A stretch of 64,000 bases of DNA, from the NCBI GenBank assembly GCA_016787725.1, contig JAEUTZ010000015.1, positions 62,001-126,000 on the forward strand. The letters are read 5' to 3'. Each line of letters begins with the position of its first letter. Within the stretch, counting starts at the first letter, position 1. The DNA comes from Cyclobacteriaceae bacterium. Lineage in GTDB: Bacteria > Bacteroidota > Bacteroidia > Cytophagales > Cyclobacteriaceae. Below are positions 7,955-15,967 of the stretch, in pieces. The position numbers and the translations under genes are program-made. Below the pieces are notes generated by a model, which was not told the DNA's origin, searched no databases, and saw only the letters and a program-made list of their open reading frames with translations.

Positions 7955-9246
7955 CTCACTGCAAACTGGCGAGATCCGAAGCGCTTAATGATTTCTTTTT
8001 CCAACATCGCACGGTTGGCCGGATGAGCAATGTTCATCAAGGCTAAAGCCCGTTGGTGAAGGTTCTTTCCGTACAAATTGGCAATACCATATTCGGTAAC
8101 CACATAGTGTACATGCGCCCGAGTGGAAACCACGCCAGCCCCGGGCTTCAGAAACGGAACGATTTTCGATTCTCCTTTTCGGGTAGTGGATGCCAATGTG
8201 ATGATCGATTTGCCCCCTTCCGATAAGGAGGCTCCACGAATAAAATCCATCTGACCACCCACGCCACTGTATTGATAGGTGCCAATGGAATCAGCACACA
8301 CTTGACCGGTGATATCAATTTCTATGGCACTGTTGATGGCCACCACCTTTGGATTAGATCGGATAACCCGGGTATCGTTTACATAATCTGCTTCCAGGAA
8401 AGCGAAACTGGGATTATCGTCAATGAAGTGGTATAACTTATCCGTACCGATGGCAAAAGCGGTGACAACTTTGCCCCGATGTTTTTTCTTATAGGCATTC
8501 GTAACCACCCCTTTTTTCACCAGGTCAATCACCCCGTCTGAAAACATTTCAGTATGGATGCCCAGGTCCTTACAATGGCCCAGTGATTGTAGGACCGCAT
8601 CCGGAATCGCCCCAATCCCCATTTGCAACGTGGATCGGTCTTCAATCAGCTCTGCAACCTTTTTGCCAATCGTCATCTCCGATTCTGAAATTCTGCTTCC
8701 ATAATTAACCTGCGGCAACACATCATTGGCTTCTACCATGGCATCAATCCGGCTCACATGCACAAATCCATCTCCGTGGGTACGGGGCATTTTCGGATTT
8801 ATTTGCGCCACAATTTTCTTCGCATGCTTCACTGCCGACTTGGCAACATCCACGGATGTGCCCAGAGAACAATACCCATGCTTATCGGGTGGACAAACAT
8901 GAATCAAGGCCACGTCAATCGGTAACATTCCTTTTTCAAAGAGTCTTGAGATCTCGCTCAGGAAGATGGGAATATAGTCACCGTTGTCGCTGTTAACACA
9001 TTCCCTGATATTTTCAGAAACAAAAAGCGAGTTAAAGTAAAACCGGTCTTTATAGGCAGGCTTGGTAAGATCCAATTGACCCAGCGTACTCACCGCAATC
9101 AGTTCCACATTTCGCAACTGCTCCGAGTTTTCGGCCAGCGCCTGTAGCAACGTACCGGGCGTTGCAGCACTGCCATGCACGTATACCCGGTCTCCGGATT
9201 TGATAAGCTTCACGGCCTTCGCAGGGGTTGTATAGGGAAGTTCCAT
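7951..9246 (-). CDS. Acetyl-CoA hydrolase/4-hydroxybutyrate CoA-transferase family protein
   Basis: A 431-residue family I-type CoA transferase with the N- and C-terminal acetyl-CoA hydrolase/transferase domains. The catalytic glutamate is in G-I-H-T-E-M-F-S-D-G, and the C-terminal domain has Y-S-G-V-G-G-Q-M-D-F and the glycine-rich CoA loop near 340. The family moves CoA between acetyl-CoA and short carboxylic acids such as 4-hydroxybutyrate, succinate or butyrate. Substrate choice cannot be read from sequence. It overlaps the convergent cysteine desulfurase by 4 bases and is monocistronic. Confidence 0.88.
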   Translation of the reverse strand: MELPYTTPAKAVKLIKSGDRVYVHGSAATPGTLLQALAENSEQLRNVELIAVSTLGQLDLTKPAYKDRFYFNSLFVSENIRECVNSDNGDYIPIFLSEISRLFEKGMLPIDVALIHVCPPDKHGYCSLGTSVDVAKSAVKHAKKIVAQINPKMPRTHGDGFVHVSRIDAMVEANDVLPQVNYGSRISESEMTIGKKVAELIEDRSTLQMGIGAIPDAVLQSLGHCKDLGIHTEMFSDGVIDLVKKGVVTNAYKKKHRGKVVTAFAIGTDKLYHFIDDNPSFAFLEADYVNDTRVIRSNPKVVAINSAIEIDITGQVCADSIGTYQYSGVGGQMDFIRGASLSEGGKSIITLASTTRKGESKIVPFLKPGAGVVSTRAHVHYVVTEYGIANLYGKNLHQRALALMNIAHPANRAMLEKEIIKRFGSRQFAVS

Positions 9247-9351
9247 TATTGTTTTGATAAGACCGGAAAGTTACAAACCGGGTTTTACTAAAGCGGATGA
9301 TTTATGTCAGTTAATTGGCTATTTTTATTCACACATCATTGTCGATAAAAA

Positions 9352-10143
9352 GTGGCCTCTTCCTCCTTTGTTTCATTTATTGGTTCGGGTAACCTGGCCT
9401 GGCACCTGGCTCCGGCTCTGGACAATGCCGGCTTTGTTGTGAAGGAGGTTTATAGTCCTAATCCAAGTCATGCCGAAGCCCTTACTGAACGACTTTATCA
9501 AGCCGAGGTAAAAGCCTCTCTGGATTTCTCAACCAGTGTCTCCAGGTTGTTTATTATGGCGGTTACCGATGATGCGATCCGGCAAGTGGCGCAGGAAATC
9601 ATTTTGCCCGATGAGGCCATACTGGTTCATACCTCCGGGAGCCAACCGATTAATGAACTTCAGTATGCAGCCACCCCACACCTTGGCGTTCTCTATTTTC
9701 TCCAAACCTTCACCAAAAATCGAAAAGTTGACTTTCGCTCCGTCCCCCTCTTTATTGAAACGAATACGGCTGAGGCCGAGGCATTACTTTCGGGGATTGC
9801 TAAATCATTAAGCAATCAGGTACGGAAGATTGCCTCCGAAGAACGAAAGGCATTGCATGTGGCCGCTGTCTTTGCTTCCAACTTCGTCAACCATATGCTC
9901 ACCATTTCTAAAGATGTTTTAAAACAAAACAGTCTTGAATTTGAATGGCTCAAACCCTTGATTACGGAGACCATCAATAAAAGCCTGACCTTGGGTCCCG
10001 AACAGGCACAAACCGGACCGGCAAAAAGAGGCGACCTTGAAATTTTAGACCGCCATATTGAGTTTCTTCAAGATGATGAACCGGTTGCAGAAATCTATAA
10101 AATCATTTCGCAACACATCATTGATTCCTACTATCAAGAATAG
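9352..10143 (+). CDS. Rossmann-fold/DUF2520 protein (ProC-like NADP oxidoreductase relative)
   Basis: A 263-residue protein with an N-terminal nucleotide-binding Rossmann fold (F-I-G-S-G-N-L-A at about residues 9-16) and a C-terminal all-helical DUF2520 domain (about 130-255, with H-V-A-A-V-F-A-S-N-F-V-N-H). It resembles F420/NADP-dependent and pyrroline-5-carboxylate-type reductases, but the reaction is unknown. GTG is taken as the start because the dinucleotide motif begins only a few residues later. It is convergent with the DUF1573 gene. Confidence 0.82.
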   Translation: MASSSFVSFIGSGNLAWHLAPALDNAGFVVKEVYSPNPSHAEALTERLYQAEVKASLDFSTSVSRLFIMAVTDDAIRQVAQEIILPDEAILVHTSGSQPINELQYAATPHLGVLYFLQTFTKNRKVDFRSVPLFIETNTAEAEALLSGIAKSLSNQVRKIASEERKALHVAAVFASNFVNHMLTISKDVLKQNSLEFEWLKPLITETINKSLTLGPEQAQTGPAKRGDLEILDRHIEFLQDDEPVAEIYKIISQHIIDSYYQE

Positions 10144-10146
10144 ATA

Positions 10147-10177
10147 CAAAAAAGGGGTCAGGAAAAATCCTAACCCC
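10147..10177 (-). terminator. Intrinsic terminator of the DUF1573 gene
   Basis: Read on the minus strand, GGGGTTAGG pairs with CCTGACCCC (one G-U) and is followed by a run of seven T. On the plus strand the stem has a C-A mismatch and a poor T-run, so it mainly serves the minus-strand gene. Confidence 0.8.
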
Positions 10178-10200
10178 CTATTTGAGAATGAGATCCGGTA

Positions 10201-10629
10201 CTATTTACCTGCTTGCGTTGGCTGAACTTCCCCTTTAATGACCAGTTGAACGAACCCGGCTTCAATGTTGGCAGTAACGGTAACCGTTTTATTGAACGCG
10301 CCTACCGAGGCGGCATTGTAGGTAGCTTTAATAAACCCCTGACCACCAGGCATCACGGGATCCTTCGTCCAGGCCGGGGTGGTGCAACCGCAGGAGGCCT
10401 GCACATTGGTGATTACCAGGGGTGCTTTGCCTGTATTGGTGAACTTGAATTCGTGTGTAACCGGGGTTCCCTGCTTAATTTTTCCGAAATCATGCGTGGT
10501 GTTGTCCCAGGCAAAAACGGCCACATCGCTTTTCACTTCATCTTTACTCAACGTAGTGGCAGGAATTTGTTGTGCAGCAGCAACGCCTGCAAAAAGTGCG
10601 AAAACGGCCAGAAAGAGGAATTTTTTCAT
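10201..10629 (-). CDS. Exported DUF1573 domain protein
   Basis: A 142-residue protein with a classical signal peptide ending near AAAQ (about residue 20) and one DUF1573 domain with the family marks F-D-F-G-x-I-x-x-G (here HDFGKIKQGTPV) and the invariant S-C-G-C-T-T-P motif. The fold is an immunoglobulin-like (ASPM/SPD2/hydin-like) beta-sandwich. These proteins are abundant in Bacteroidota and of unknown function; the CGC cysteines are nearly invariant. It stands alone, with its own terminator. Confidence 0.88.
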   Translation of the reverse strand: MKKFLFLAVFALFAGVAAAQQIPATTLSKDEVKSDVAVFAWDNTTHDFGKIKQGTPVTHEFKFTNTGKAPLVITNVQASCGCTTPAWTKDPVMPGGQGFIKATYNAASVGAFNKTVTVTANIEAGFVQLVIKGEVQPTQAGK

Positions 10630-10771
10630 TGCTTCAATATTTTAGGGTTAAACTTAGTTTGTTCTGTTGAACGATACAAACATCCGATTCAAAAACCAGA
10701 CCACGTGTTAACGAAGGCCTAAATAATGTTAAGGACTTGTTAATCAATCGTTCGCGACTCTGAATACTCTC

Positions 10772-10779
10772 TACCTTTG
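10772..10779 (+). promoter_or_regulatory. -7 box for the histidine kinase gene; probably leaderless
   Basis: TACCTTTG matches the Bacteroidota -7 consensus exactly and ends 4 bases before the GTG start at 10784, so the transcript should start at or very near the start codon. The -33 element is weak. Confidence 0.6.
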
Positions 10780-10783
10780 TAAG

Positions 10784-12049
10784 GTGAGTCGTTTAACCCT
10801 GAGAATTGTTATCGTCCTGGCTGCCGTGAGCATTTTAGGTATTACGGCCATTCAGGTGTACTGGGTTCGCAGGGCTTTCGATCTGAAAGAAAATCAATTT
10901 AATCAGGATGTAACCCGGGCGCTCACGAATGTCTCCACCAAAATCCTGGATATCACCAAAACTCCTTCTCCGGCCAACAACCCTGTAAAGCAATTGTCCA
11001 CCAACTACTTTGTGGTGTTGGTAAACGGACCCATCGACAACAACCTGCTTGAATTTCTCCTGGTTACAGAATTTGAAAAACGGAACCTGCCGACTGATTT
11101 TGAATTTGGTGTTTACGATTGTGTGGAAAAATGCATGAAGGGCGGAAATTCCGTTTCACCGAAAAGAATCGTGCCGGTTAGTTTTTCGGAACTCCCTACG
11201 TGGCAAAATGATGGCTATTATTTTGGCGTGCGCTTTCCGATGGTAGAGGCGAACCTGATCAGTCAAATGGGCATCTGGGGATTCTCATCGGCAGTGTTGC
11301 TGATCGTTATTTTCTTTTTCATTTACACCCTGTTGGTCATTCTAAAACAAAGGCGATTATCCGAAATTCAAAAGGACTTCATCAACAACATGACACACGA
11401 GTTTAAAACCCCGTTGTCCACCATCGCTATTTCAACGGCTGTGTTGAAAGATCCCAACATTGTGCAAACACCCGAACGCTTATTGAACTATGCCACCATT
11501 ATCGAAAATGAAAATCAACGCCTGAAGCAACAAGTTGAGCGCGTGCTGCAAATGGCCAGGTTGGAAAAGGAAGACATTGGACTGAAGAAGGAAATTTACG
11601 ATGTGCATGAACTGATTCAGGAAGCAGCAAAGAACAACTCCATCAGCTCGAAAGCAACGCTATCGCTTTCGCTGCAAGCCAAAAACTCAACGGTGCTGGC
11701 CGATAAACTGCACCTGATCAATGTTCTTTTCAACCTCTTTGACAACGCCATCAAATACAATCAGCAAGCGCCCATGATTTCCATCTACACGTACAACGTC
11801 AATGGCAGCATCGGCATCAACATTCAGGACAATGGCATCGGTATTCGTCCGGAAGATCAACGCAAAATATTTTACCGGTTTTACCGCGTACCGACCGGCA
11901 ACCTGCACGATGTTAAAGGCTTCGGATTGGGTTTAAGCTATGTGAAACTGATCGTAGAGGCACACAAAGGAAAAATATCAGTAAGCAGCGAACCCGGCAA
12001 CGGAAGTTGCTTTTCCATCGTATTACCCCTTACAACCGCATGCGTGTAA
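10784..12049 (+). CDS. Two-component sensor histidine kinase
   Basis: A 421-residue membrane kinase. Two transmembrane helices (about residues 7-27 and 165-187) flank a periplasmic sensor of roughly 135 residues with no known domain that I can name and a C-x-x-x-C pair (DCVEKCMKG). There is no HAMP domain. The phospho-accepting H205 lies in N-N-M-T-H-E-F-K-T-P-L, and the ATPase domain has N-A-I-K-Y, D-N-G-I-G-I and G-F-G-L-G-L-S-Y. It overlaps the response regulator start by 10 bases, so the two are one signalling pair. The ligand is unknown. Confidence 0.93.
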   Translation: MSRLTLRIVIVLAAVSILGITAIQVYWVRRAFDLKENQFNQDVTRALTNVSTKILDITKTPSPANNPVKQLSTNYFVVLVNGPIDNNLLEFLLVTEFEKRNLPTDFEFGVYDCVEKCMKGGNSVSPKRIVPVSFSELPTWQNDGYYFGVRFPMVEANLISQMGIWGFSSAVLLIVIFFFIYTLLVILKQRRLSEIQKDFINNMTHEFKTPLSTIAISTAVLKDPNIVQTPERLLNYATIIENENQRLKQQVERVLQMARLEKEDIGLKKEIYDVHELIQEAAKNNSISSKATLSLSLQAKNSTVLADKLHLINVLFNLFDNAIKYNQQAPMISIYTYNVNGSIGINIQDNGIGIRPEDQRKIFYRFYRVPTGNLHDVKGFGLGLSYVKLIVEAHKGKISVSSEPGNGSCFSIVLPLTTACV

Positions 12050-12729
12050 AAATTCTATTGGTGGAAGACGACCCGAATCTCGGGTTTGTCATTAAAGATA
12101 ACCTGGCCATAAAGGGATACGAAGTCACTTTGTCTGAAAACGGTGACGATGGACTGCGTCTTTTTAATGAAAATATATTTGACTTGTGTATTCTGGATGT
12201 GATGATGCCGAAGAAAGACGGTTTTACCCTCGCACAACAAATCCGGGAAAAAGACCAGAATGTTCCGATTCTTTTTGTTACTGCCAAAGGCATGCTGGAG
12301 GATAAAATCACGGGCTTCCAAAGCGGTGGAGACGATTACCTGGTGAAGCCGTTCAGCATGGAAGAACTCTGTTTGCGTATTGAAGTATTCTTGCGGAGGA
12401 GTGCTGCCCCCATCAAGGATGAAAATTTCGCATTGGGCGAGTTCAACTTTGATTGCCATAATTTTACCTTGCGCCATACCAGCGGTGAAAAAACACTTAC
12501 ACAAAAAGAGGCCGAGGTTTTAAAATTGCTGTGCACCAACAAAGACCGGGTGCTGAAACGGGAAGAGATTCTGAAAGCCGTGTGGGGTAATGATGATTAT
12601 TTTTTAGGCCGCTCGATGGATGTCTTCATTTCCAAGCTCAGAAAATACCTGAAAGAAGATCCGCGCGTTCAAATTGTGAACTACCACGGGGTGGGGTTCA
12701 AACTGGAAGTTGAGGCAGCCCGCCATTAA
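12040..12729 (+). CDS. OmpR/PhoB-family response regulator
   Basis: A 229-residue regulator with receiver domain (acidic D10/D11, phospho-acceptor D53 in I-L-D-V-M-M-P, the T-A-K-G threonine, lysine in L-V-K-P-F) and a C-terminal winged-helix DNA-binding domain (about residues 130-225, R-S-M-D-V-F-I-S-K-L-R). The ATG at 12040 is chosen over an upstream ATG at 12007, because the receiver begins immediately with RVKILLVEDD; it overlaps the kinase gene by 10 bases. It is the partner of that kinase and overlaps the convergent MoxR gene by 4 bases. Confidence 0.94.
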   Translation: MRVKILLVEDDPNLGFVIKDNLAIKGYEVTLSENGDDGLRLFNENIFDLCILDVMMPKKDGFTLAQQIREKDQNVPILFVTAKGMLEDKITGFQSGGDDYLVKPFSMEELCLRIEVFLRRSAAPIKDENFALGEFNFDCHNFTLRHTSGEKTLTQKEAEVLKLLCTNKDRVLKREEILKAVWGNDDYFLGRSMDVFISKLRKYLKEDPRVQIVNYHGVGFKLEVEAARH

Positions 12730-13691
12730 ATCAGTTTTCCAATCAGACTATCCACCGTCATCCCTTCCGCTTCCGCCTTGAAGTTGCGAACGATGCGATG
12801 TCGTAATACAGGTCTTGCGACAGCCTGCACATCTTCTATATCCGGAGAGTATTTGCCATTGATTAAAGCATTGCATTTTGCACCCAACACCAAATATTGC
12901 GAAGCCCGCGGGCCTGCACCCCATTCCAGAAATTCATTCGCTATAGTTGCACCATTCTGGCCGGGCCGTGTTGCCTGACTTAACTTTACTGCATACTCAA
13001 TTACATTGTCCGCCACTGGAACTCTGCGAACCAAATGCTGGAAGGAAACGATCTCCTCGGCATTCAATACTTTAGAGACTTTCAGTAGATCATCCGTAGT
13101 GGTATTCTTTACAATATCCACTTCCTGTTGATAGGACGGGTAATCCAAAAAGATATTAAACATAAACCGATCCAGCTGGGCTTCCGGTAAGGGATAGGTA
13201 CCTTCCTGTTCAATGGGGTTTTGTGTGGCCAAAACAAAAAATGGCTTTGGCAAATCGTAGTGCTTGCCAGCAATGGTTACGGCATACTCCTGCATCGATT
13301 CCAGCAAGGCGGCTTGTGTCTTGGGTGGCGTTCGGTTGATCTCGTCAGCCAGAATGATATTCGCAAAGATCGGGCCCTTTACAAATTGAAAGTTGCGCTC
13401 TTTATCCATGGTCTCCGCGCCAACAATATCCGATGGCATCAGGTCAGGGGTAAACTGGATTCGCTTGAATTGAAGATCCAGGGAGGTGGCGATGGTGTTT
13501 ACGAGCAACGTCTTGGCTAACCCCGGTACACCCACCAACAGGGAGTGCCCCTGGCAAAAGATCGCGGTAAGCACCAGACGAACAACTTCATCCTGCCCCA
13601 CAACCACTTTGGCAATTTCTGCCTTCAATTTTTGATAAGCCTGCTTCAGTGCATCGGCAGCCTCCACATCGTTCGAATAAATCTGAGCCAT
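12726..13691 (-). CDS. MoxR-family AAA+ ATPase
   Basis: A 321-residue AAA+ ATPase of the MoxR/RavA branch: VVGQDEVV lead-in, Walker A G-V-P-G-L-A-K-T, Walker B I-I-L-A-D-E-I-N-R, sensor 1 A-T-Q-N-P-I-E-Q-E-G-T-Y-P-L-P-E-A-Q-L-D-R and a C-terminal lid. MoxR proteins act as chaperones with von Willebrand A partners, usually encoded beside them with DUF58 proteins. Here no such partner is adjacent; it lies 67 bases downstream of the three folding-factor genes on the same strand and may belong to their operon. Confidence 0.93.
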   Translation of the reverse strand: MAQIYSNDVEAADALKQAYQKLKAEIAKVVVGQDEVVRLVLTAIFCQGHSLLVGVPGLAKTLLVNTIATSLDLQFKRIQFTPDLMPSDIVGAETMDKERNFQFVKGPIFANIILADEINRTPPKTQAALLESMQEYAVTIAGKHYDLPKPFFVLATQNPIEQEGTYPLPEAQLDRFMFNIFLDYPSYQQEVDIVKNTTTDDLLKVSKVLNAEEIVSFQHLVRRVPVADNVIEYAVKLSQATRPGQNGATIANEFLEWGAGPRASQYLVLGAKCNALINGKYSPDIEDVQAVARPVLRHRIVRNFKAEAEGMTVDSLIGKLI

Positions 13692-13758
13692 ACAATATCG
13701 TTAAACGAAAGATAAAGGTTTTTGTCTAAGGCCTTTGTTCAGAACTACACCAACGGCA

Positions 13759-15114
13759 CTACTCCAGAATTTTGCAATAGTTATAGGCCGGGTCGATGTT
13801 GATAAAAACATCCTGACGGGCTTTGATAAACCAGCGGTCAAGCGCCTTGTCCTTTTTCTCGGCCAAAGCAGCCGATTGAATGCGGTTCCAGTCATCCGTA
13901 AGGTTGGCTACGTGGGGTGGTAACTTCCGCTTGAAATATAAAATCCGCACGGCATCCTTGCCATCATCGGTACGATACCGAAGGGGCCGGGAAATGTTTC
14001 CCACCTTCATGGTATCAATATTCAGGTAAACGACCGGATCAATGTCGCGCATGGAAATCTTGGTCGAACCATCATCATCGGTGAAAAAGCCACCCATGCC
14101 TTTGGTATTGCCATCATCGGAATACTCCTTCGCAACCTGCTCAAACTTCAGTTTTTCATTAATGATGCGGGAACGAACGCTGTCCAGATCATGGGCAGCT
14201 TTCTGAATATCGGCTTCGGATGGAACAGCCGAAATCAAGATGTGGCGGGAGTTGTACTCATTTCCCCTGCGGTCCAACAGTTGCATGATGTGAAAACCAA
14301 AAGGCGACTTGAAGGGCTGGGAGATATCCCCGATTTTTAATTTGAAAGCTTGCGCCTCAAATTGAGGGACCATCGCCCCACGGCCCACGTACCCCATTTC
14401 ACCTCCGTTGTACTGAGCACTTGGATCCTCCGAATATTTTGCGGCCAATTGATTGAAGTTCTCCCCCTGTAAAATCCGATCTCGTATTTCGTGGAGTTTC
14501 TTGATAGCTTCCTGTTCCTGGGCCGCACTTACTTTGGCCACCCGCACAATCTGTGCAACCTCCACATCCGATGAATAGAAAGGCAAACTGTCCTCCGGGA
14601 TTTTGTTGTAGAACTTCTTAATCTCAGCAGGCGTTACCGTAATACCTTTTGTAATGCGACTCGTCATTTCGCGCGCGATTAACTGTTCGCGCACCTGCTC
14701 GCGCAATTCTAATTTGATCTGATCGAGTGACTTGCCATAGGCGCGCTCGAGTTGTTCGGGTGAATTTCCTGAATTTTGAAGGATCATCGCCATCCGCTGC
14801 TCTGTATTGCCATCCACTTCCACGTCCGTCACAATCACCGAGTCAATTTCCGCCTTGGCCACCATCAGTTTATTCAAGATGAGCCGGTTAAACAATTCAC
14901 ACCGGGCATCATCGGAATTCGGATTCCCCTCTGCCAAATAGGCCTGGTAGGCAAGCTCTAATTCCGACTTGAGGACGATATAATTATCAACTTTGGCGAT
15001 GATCTTATCCACGACAAACCCGGTATCCTGGGCCTGGATGGCAGGCGCTAAAAACAGCAGCCCAATTATCAGATTATTTGTCAAATACCTCAAAATCCTG
15101 TCTTTTTGCAGCAT
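13759..15114 (-). CDS. SurA-like periplasmic peptidyl-prolyl isomerase
   Basis: About 451 residues: signal peptide (hydrophobic run ending A-I-Q-A-Q), SurA N-domain (about 20-150, VVDKIIAKVDNYIVLKSEL is typical), then two parvulin domains (about 165-265 and 270-375). The first parvulin is well kept (S-E-D-P-S-A, N-G-G-E-M-G-Y, F-G-F-H-I-M); the second is less conserved. SurA escorts outer-membrane barrels through the periplasm. The start is uncertain: ATG at 15114 or a TTG at 15093 would suit the signal peptide better than the farther upstream ATG at 15147. It overlaps the upstream gene by about 40 bases. Confidence 0.88.
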   Translation of the reverse strand: MLQKDRILRYLTNNLIIGLLFLAPAIQAQDTGFVVDKIIAKVDNYIVLKSELELAYQAYLAEGNPNSDDARCELFNRLILNKLMVAKAEIDSVIVTDVEVDGNTEQRMAMILQNSGNSPEQLERAYGKSLDQIKLELREQVREQLIAREMTSRITKGITVTPAEIKKFYNKIPEDSLPFYSSDVEVAQIVRVAKVSAAQEQEAIKKLHEIRDRILQGENFNQLAAKYSEDPSAQYNGGEMGYVGRGAMVPQFEAQAFKLKIGDISQPFKSPFGFHIMQLLDRRGNEYNSRHILISAVPSEADIQKAAHDLDSVRSRIINEKLKFEQVAKEYSDDGNTKGMGGFFTDDDGSTKISMRDIDPVVYLNIDTMKVGNISRPLRYRTDDGKDAVRILYFKRKLPPHVANLTDDWNRIQSAALAEKKDKALDRWFIKARQDVFINIDPAYNYCKILE

Positions 15115-15967
15115 TCTCATACACTTCGTCTTCCAATTTCTTCGCAAGTTCTACTTTTCTTTTGTTTAAAATAATGTTTTTAATGTCCTGCTTAACGAAT
15201 TCCAACGGTGATACGTTATCCGAAATTTTGTACGCGTCAATTTTTAAATAATAGAGAAATTCCGAATCACTCGTTTCGTAGTAATTATAGCTCCGTAAAA
15301 ACTGAATCTTATTGGGGATTTCAGCCAGGGGTGAGTTAACCACCAGTTTATCAAATTCAATCCAGGATGAATCCGCCAGGTGATAGGCTGCTGAAAAACT
15401 GAGACAATACGATTTCAATTCAGCAAGATCTTTTTCTTTGGTGGAATACATCAGCTCTTTAATCCTTTTTGTACGCGGAGCTTCCTTAGGCACCTTTAAA
15501 TAGGTACCCCGTATGATGTTCTGTTTCAGAATAAAGTTGTCCAGGCGCTCTTTATAATACGCTTCAATTTCCTTGTCGGTAACACTGTCGTTCAGGTTCT
15601 GTTTAATATAGTAGTTCTGATATTCATAGCCGATTAAACTATAGCGATAATCAAGCACTTTTCGTTCTACCTCCGCTTCGTTGATATCGATGTTCTTCAT
15701 GGCTTCATTGATCACCAACTGCTTCCGGATCCAACTGTTGATGTAGGCTGTAACGCGGGCAATGCTGTCTTCAGCACTGGAACTTGGAGGCGTGATTCCA
15801 ATTAATTCATCCTGATATAAAAATGAGTTGCTGACACGGGCCACTGCTTTTCGTACGTTTTCCGGCTCGGCTTGTTCCTGCTTCATGCGAATAAACTCAC
15901 AGCCAACCAGGAGAAAGCACGACCATCCAGCGATTAATAGATTCAATACGAAACGTGATATTTTCAT
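15074..15967 (-). CDS. SurA-N-like lipoprotein with degenerate parvulin region
   Basis: A 297-residue lipoprotein (lipobox L-V-G-C23). The middle resembles the SurA/PrsA N-terminal helical chaperone domain (INSWIRKQLVINEA, then V-T-D-K-E-I-E-A-Y-Y). Residues 145-260 sit where a parvulin domain would be but keep none of its glycine-rich motifs, so this looks like a chaperone-only member. It is the middle gene of three: its ATG overlaps the upstream parvulin gene (ATGA) and its end overlaps the downstream SurA-like gene. The family call is by context and weak resemblance. Confidence 0.72.
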   Translation of the reverse strand: MKISRFVLNLLIAGWSCFLLVGCEFIRMKQEQAEPENVRKAVARVSNSFLYQDELIGITPPSSSAEDSIARVTAYINSWIRKQLVINEAMKNIDINEAEVERKVLDYRYSLIGYEYQNYYIKQNLNDSVTDKEIEAYYKERLDNFILKQNIIRGTYLKVPKEAPRTKRIKELMYSTKEKDLAELKSYCLSFSAAYHLADSSWIEFDKLVVNSPLAEIPNKIQFLRSYNYYETSDSEFLYYLKIDAYKISDNVSPLEFVKQDIKNIILNKRKVELAKKLEDEVYENAAKRQDFEVFDK

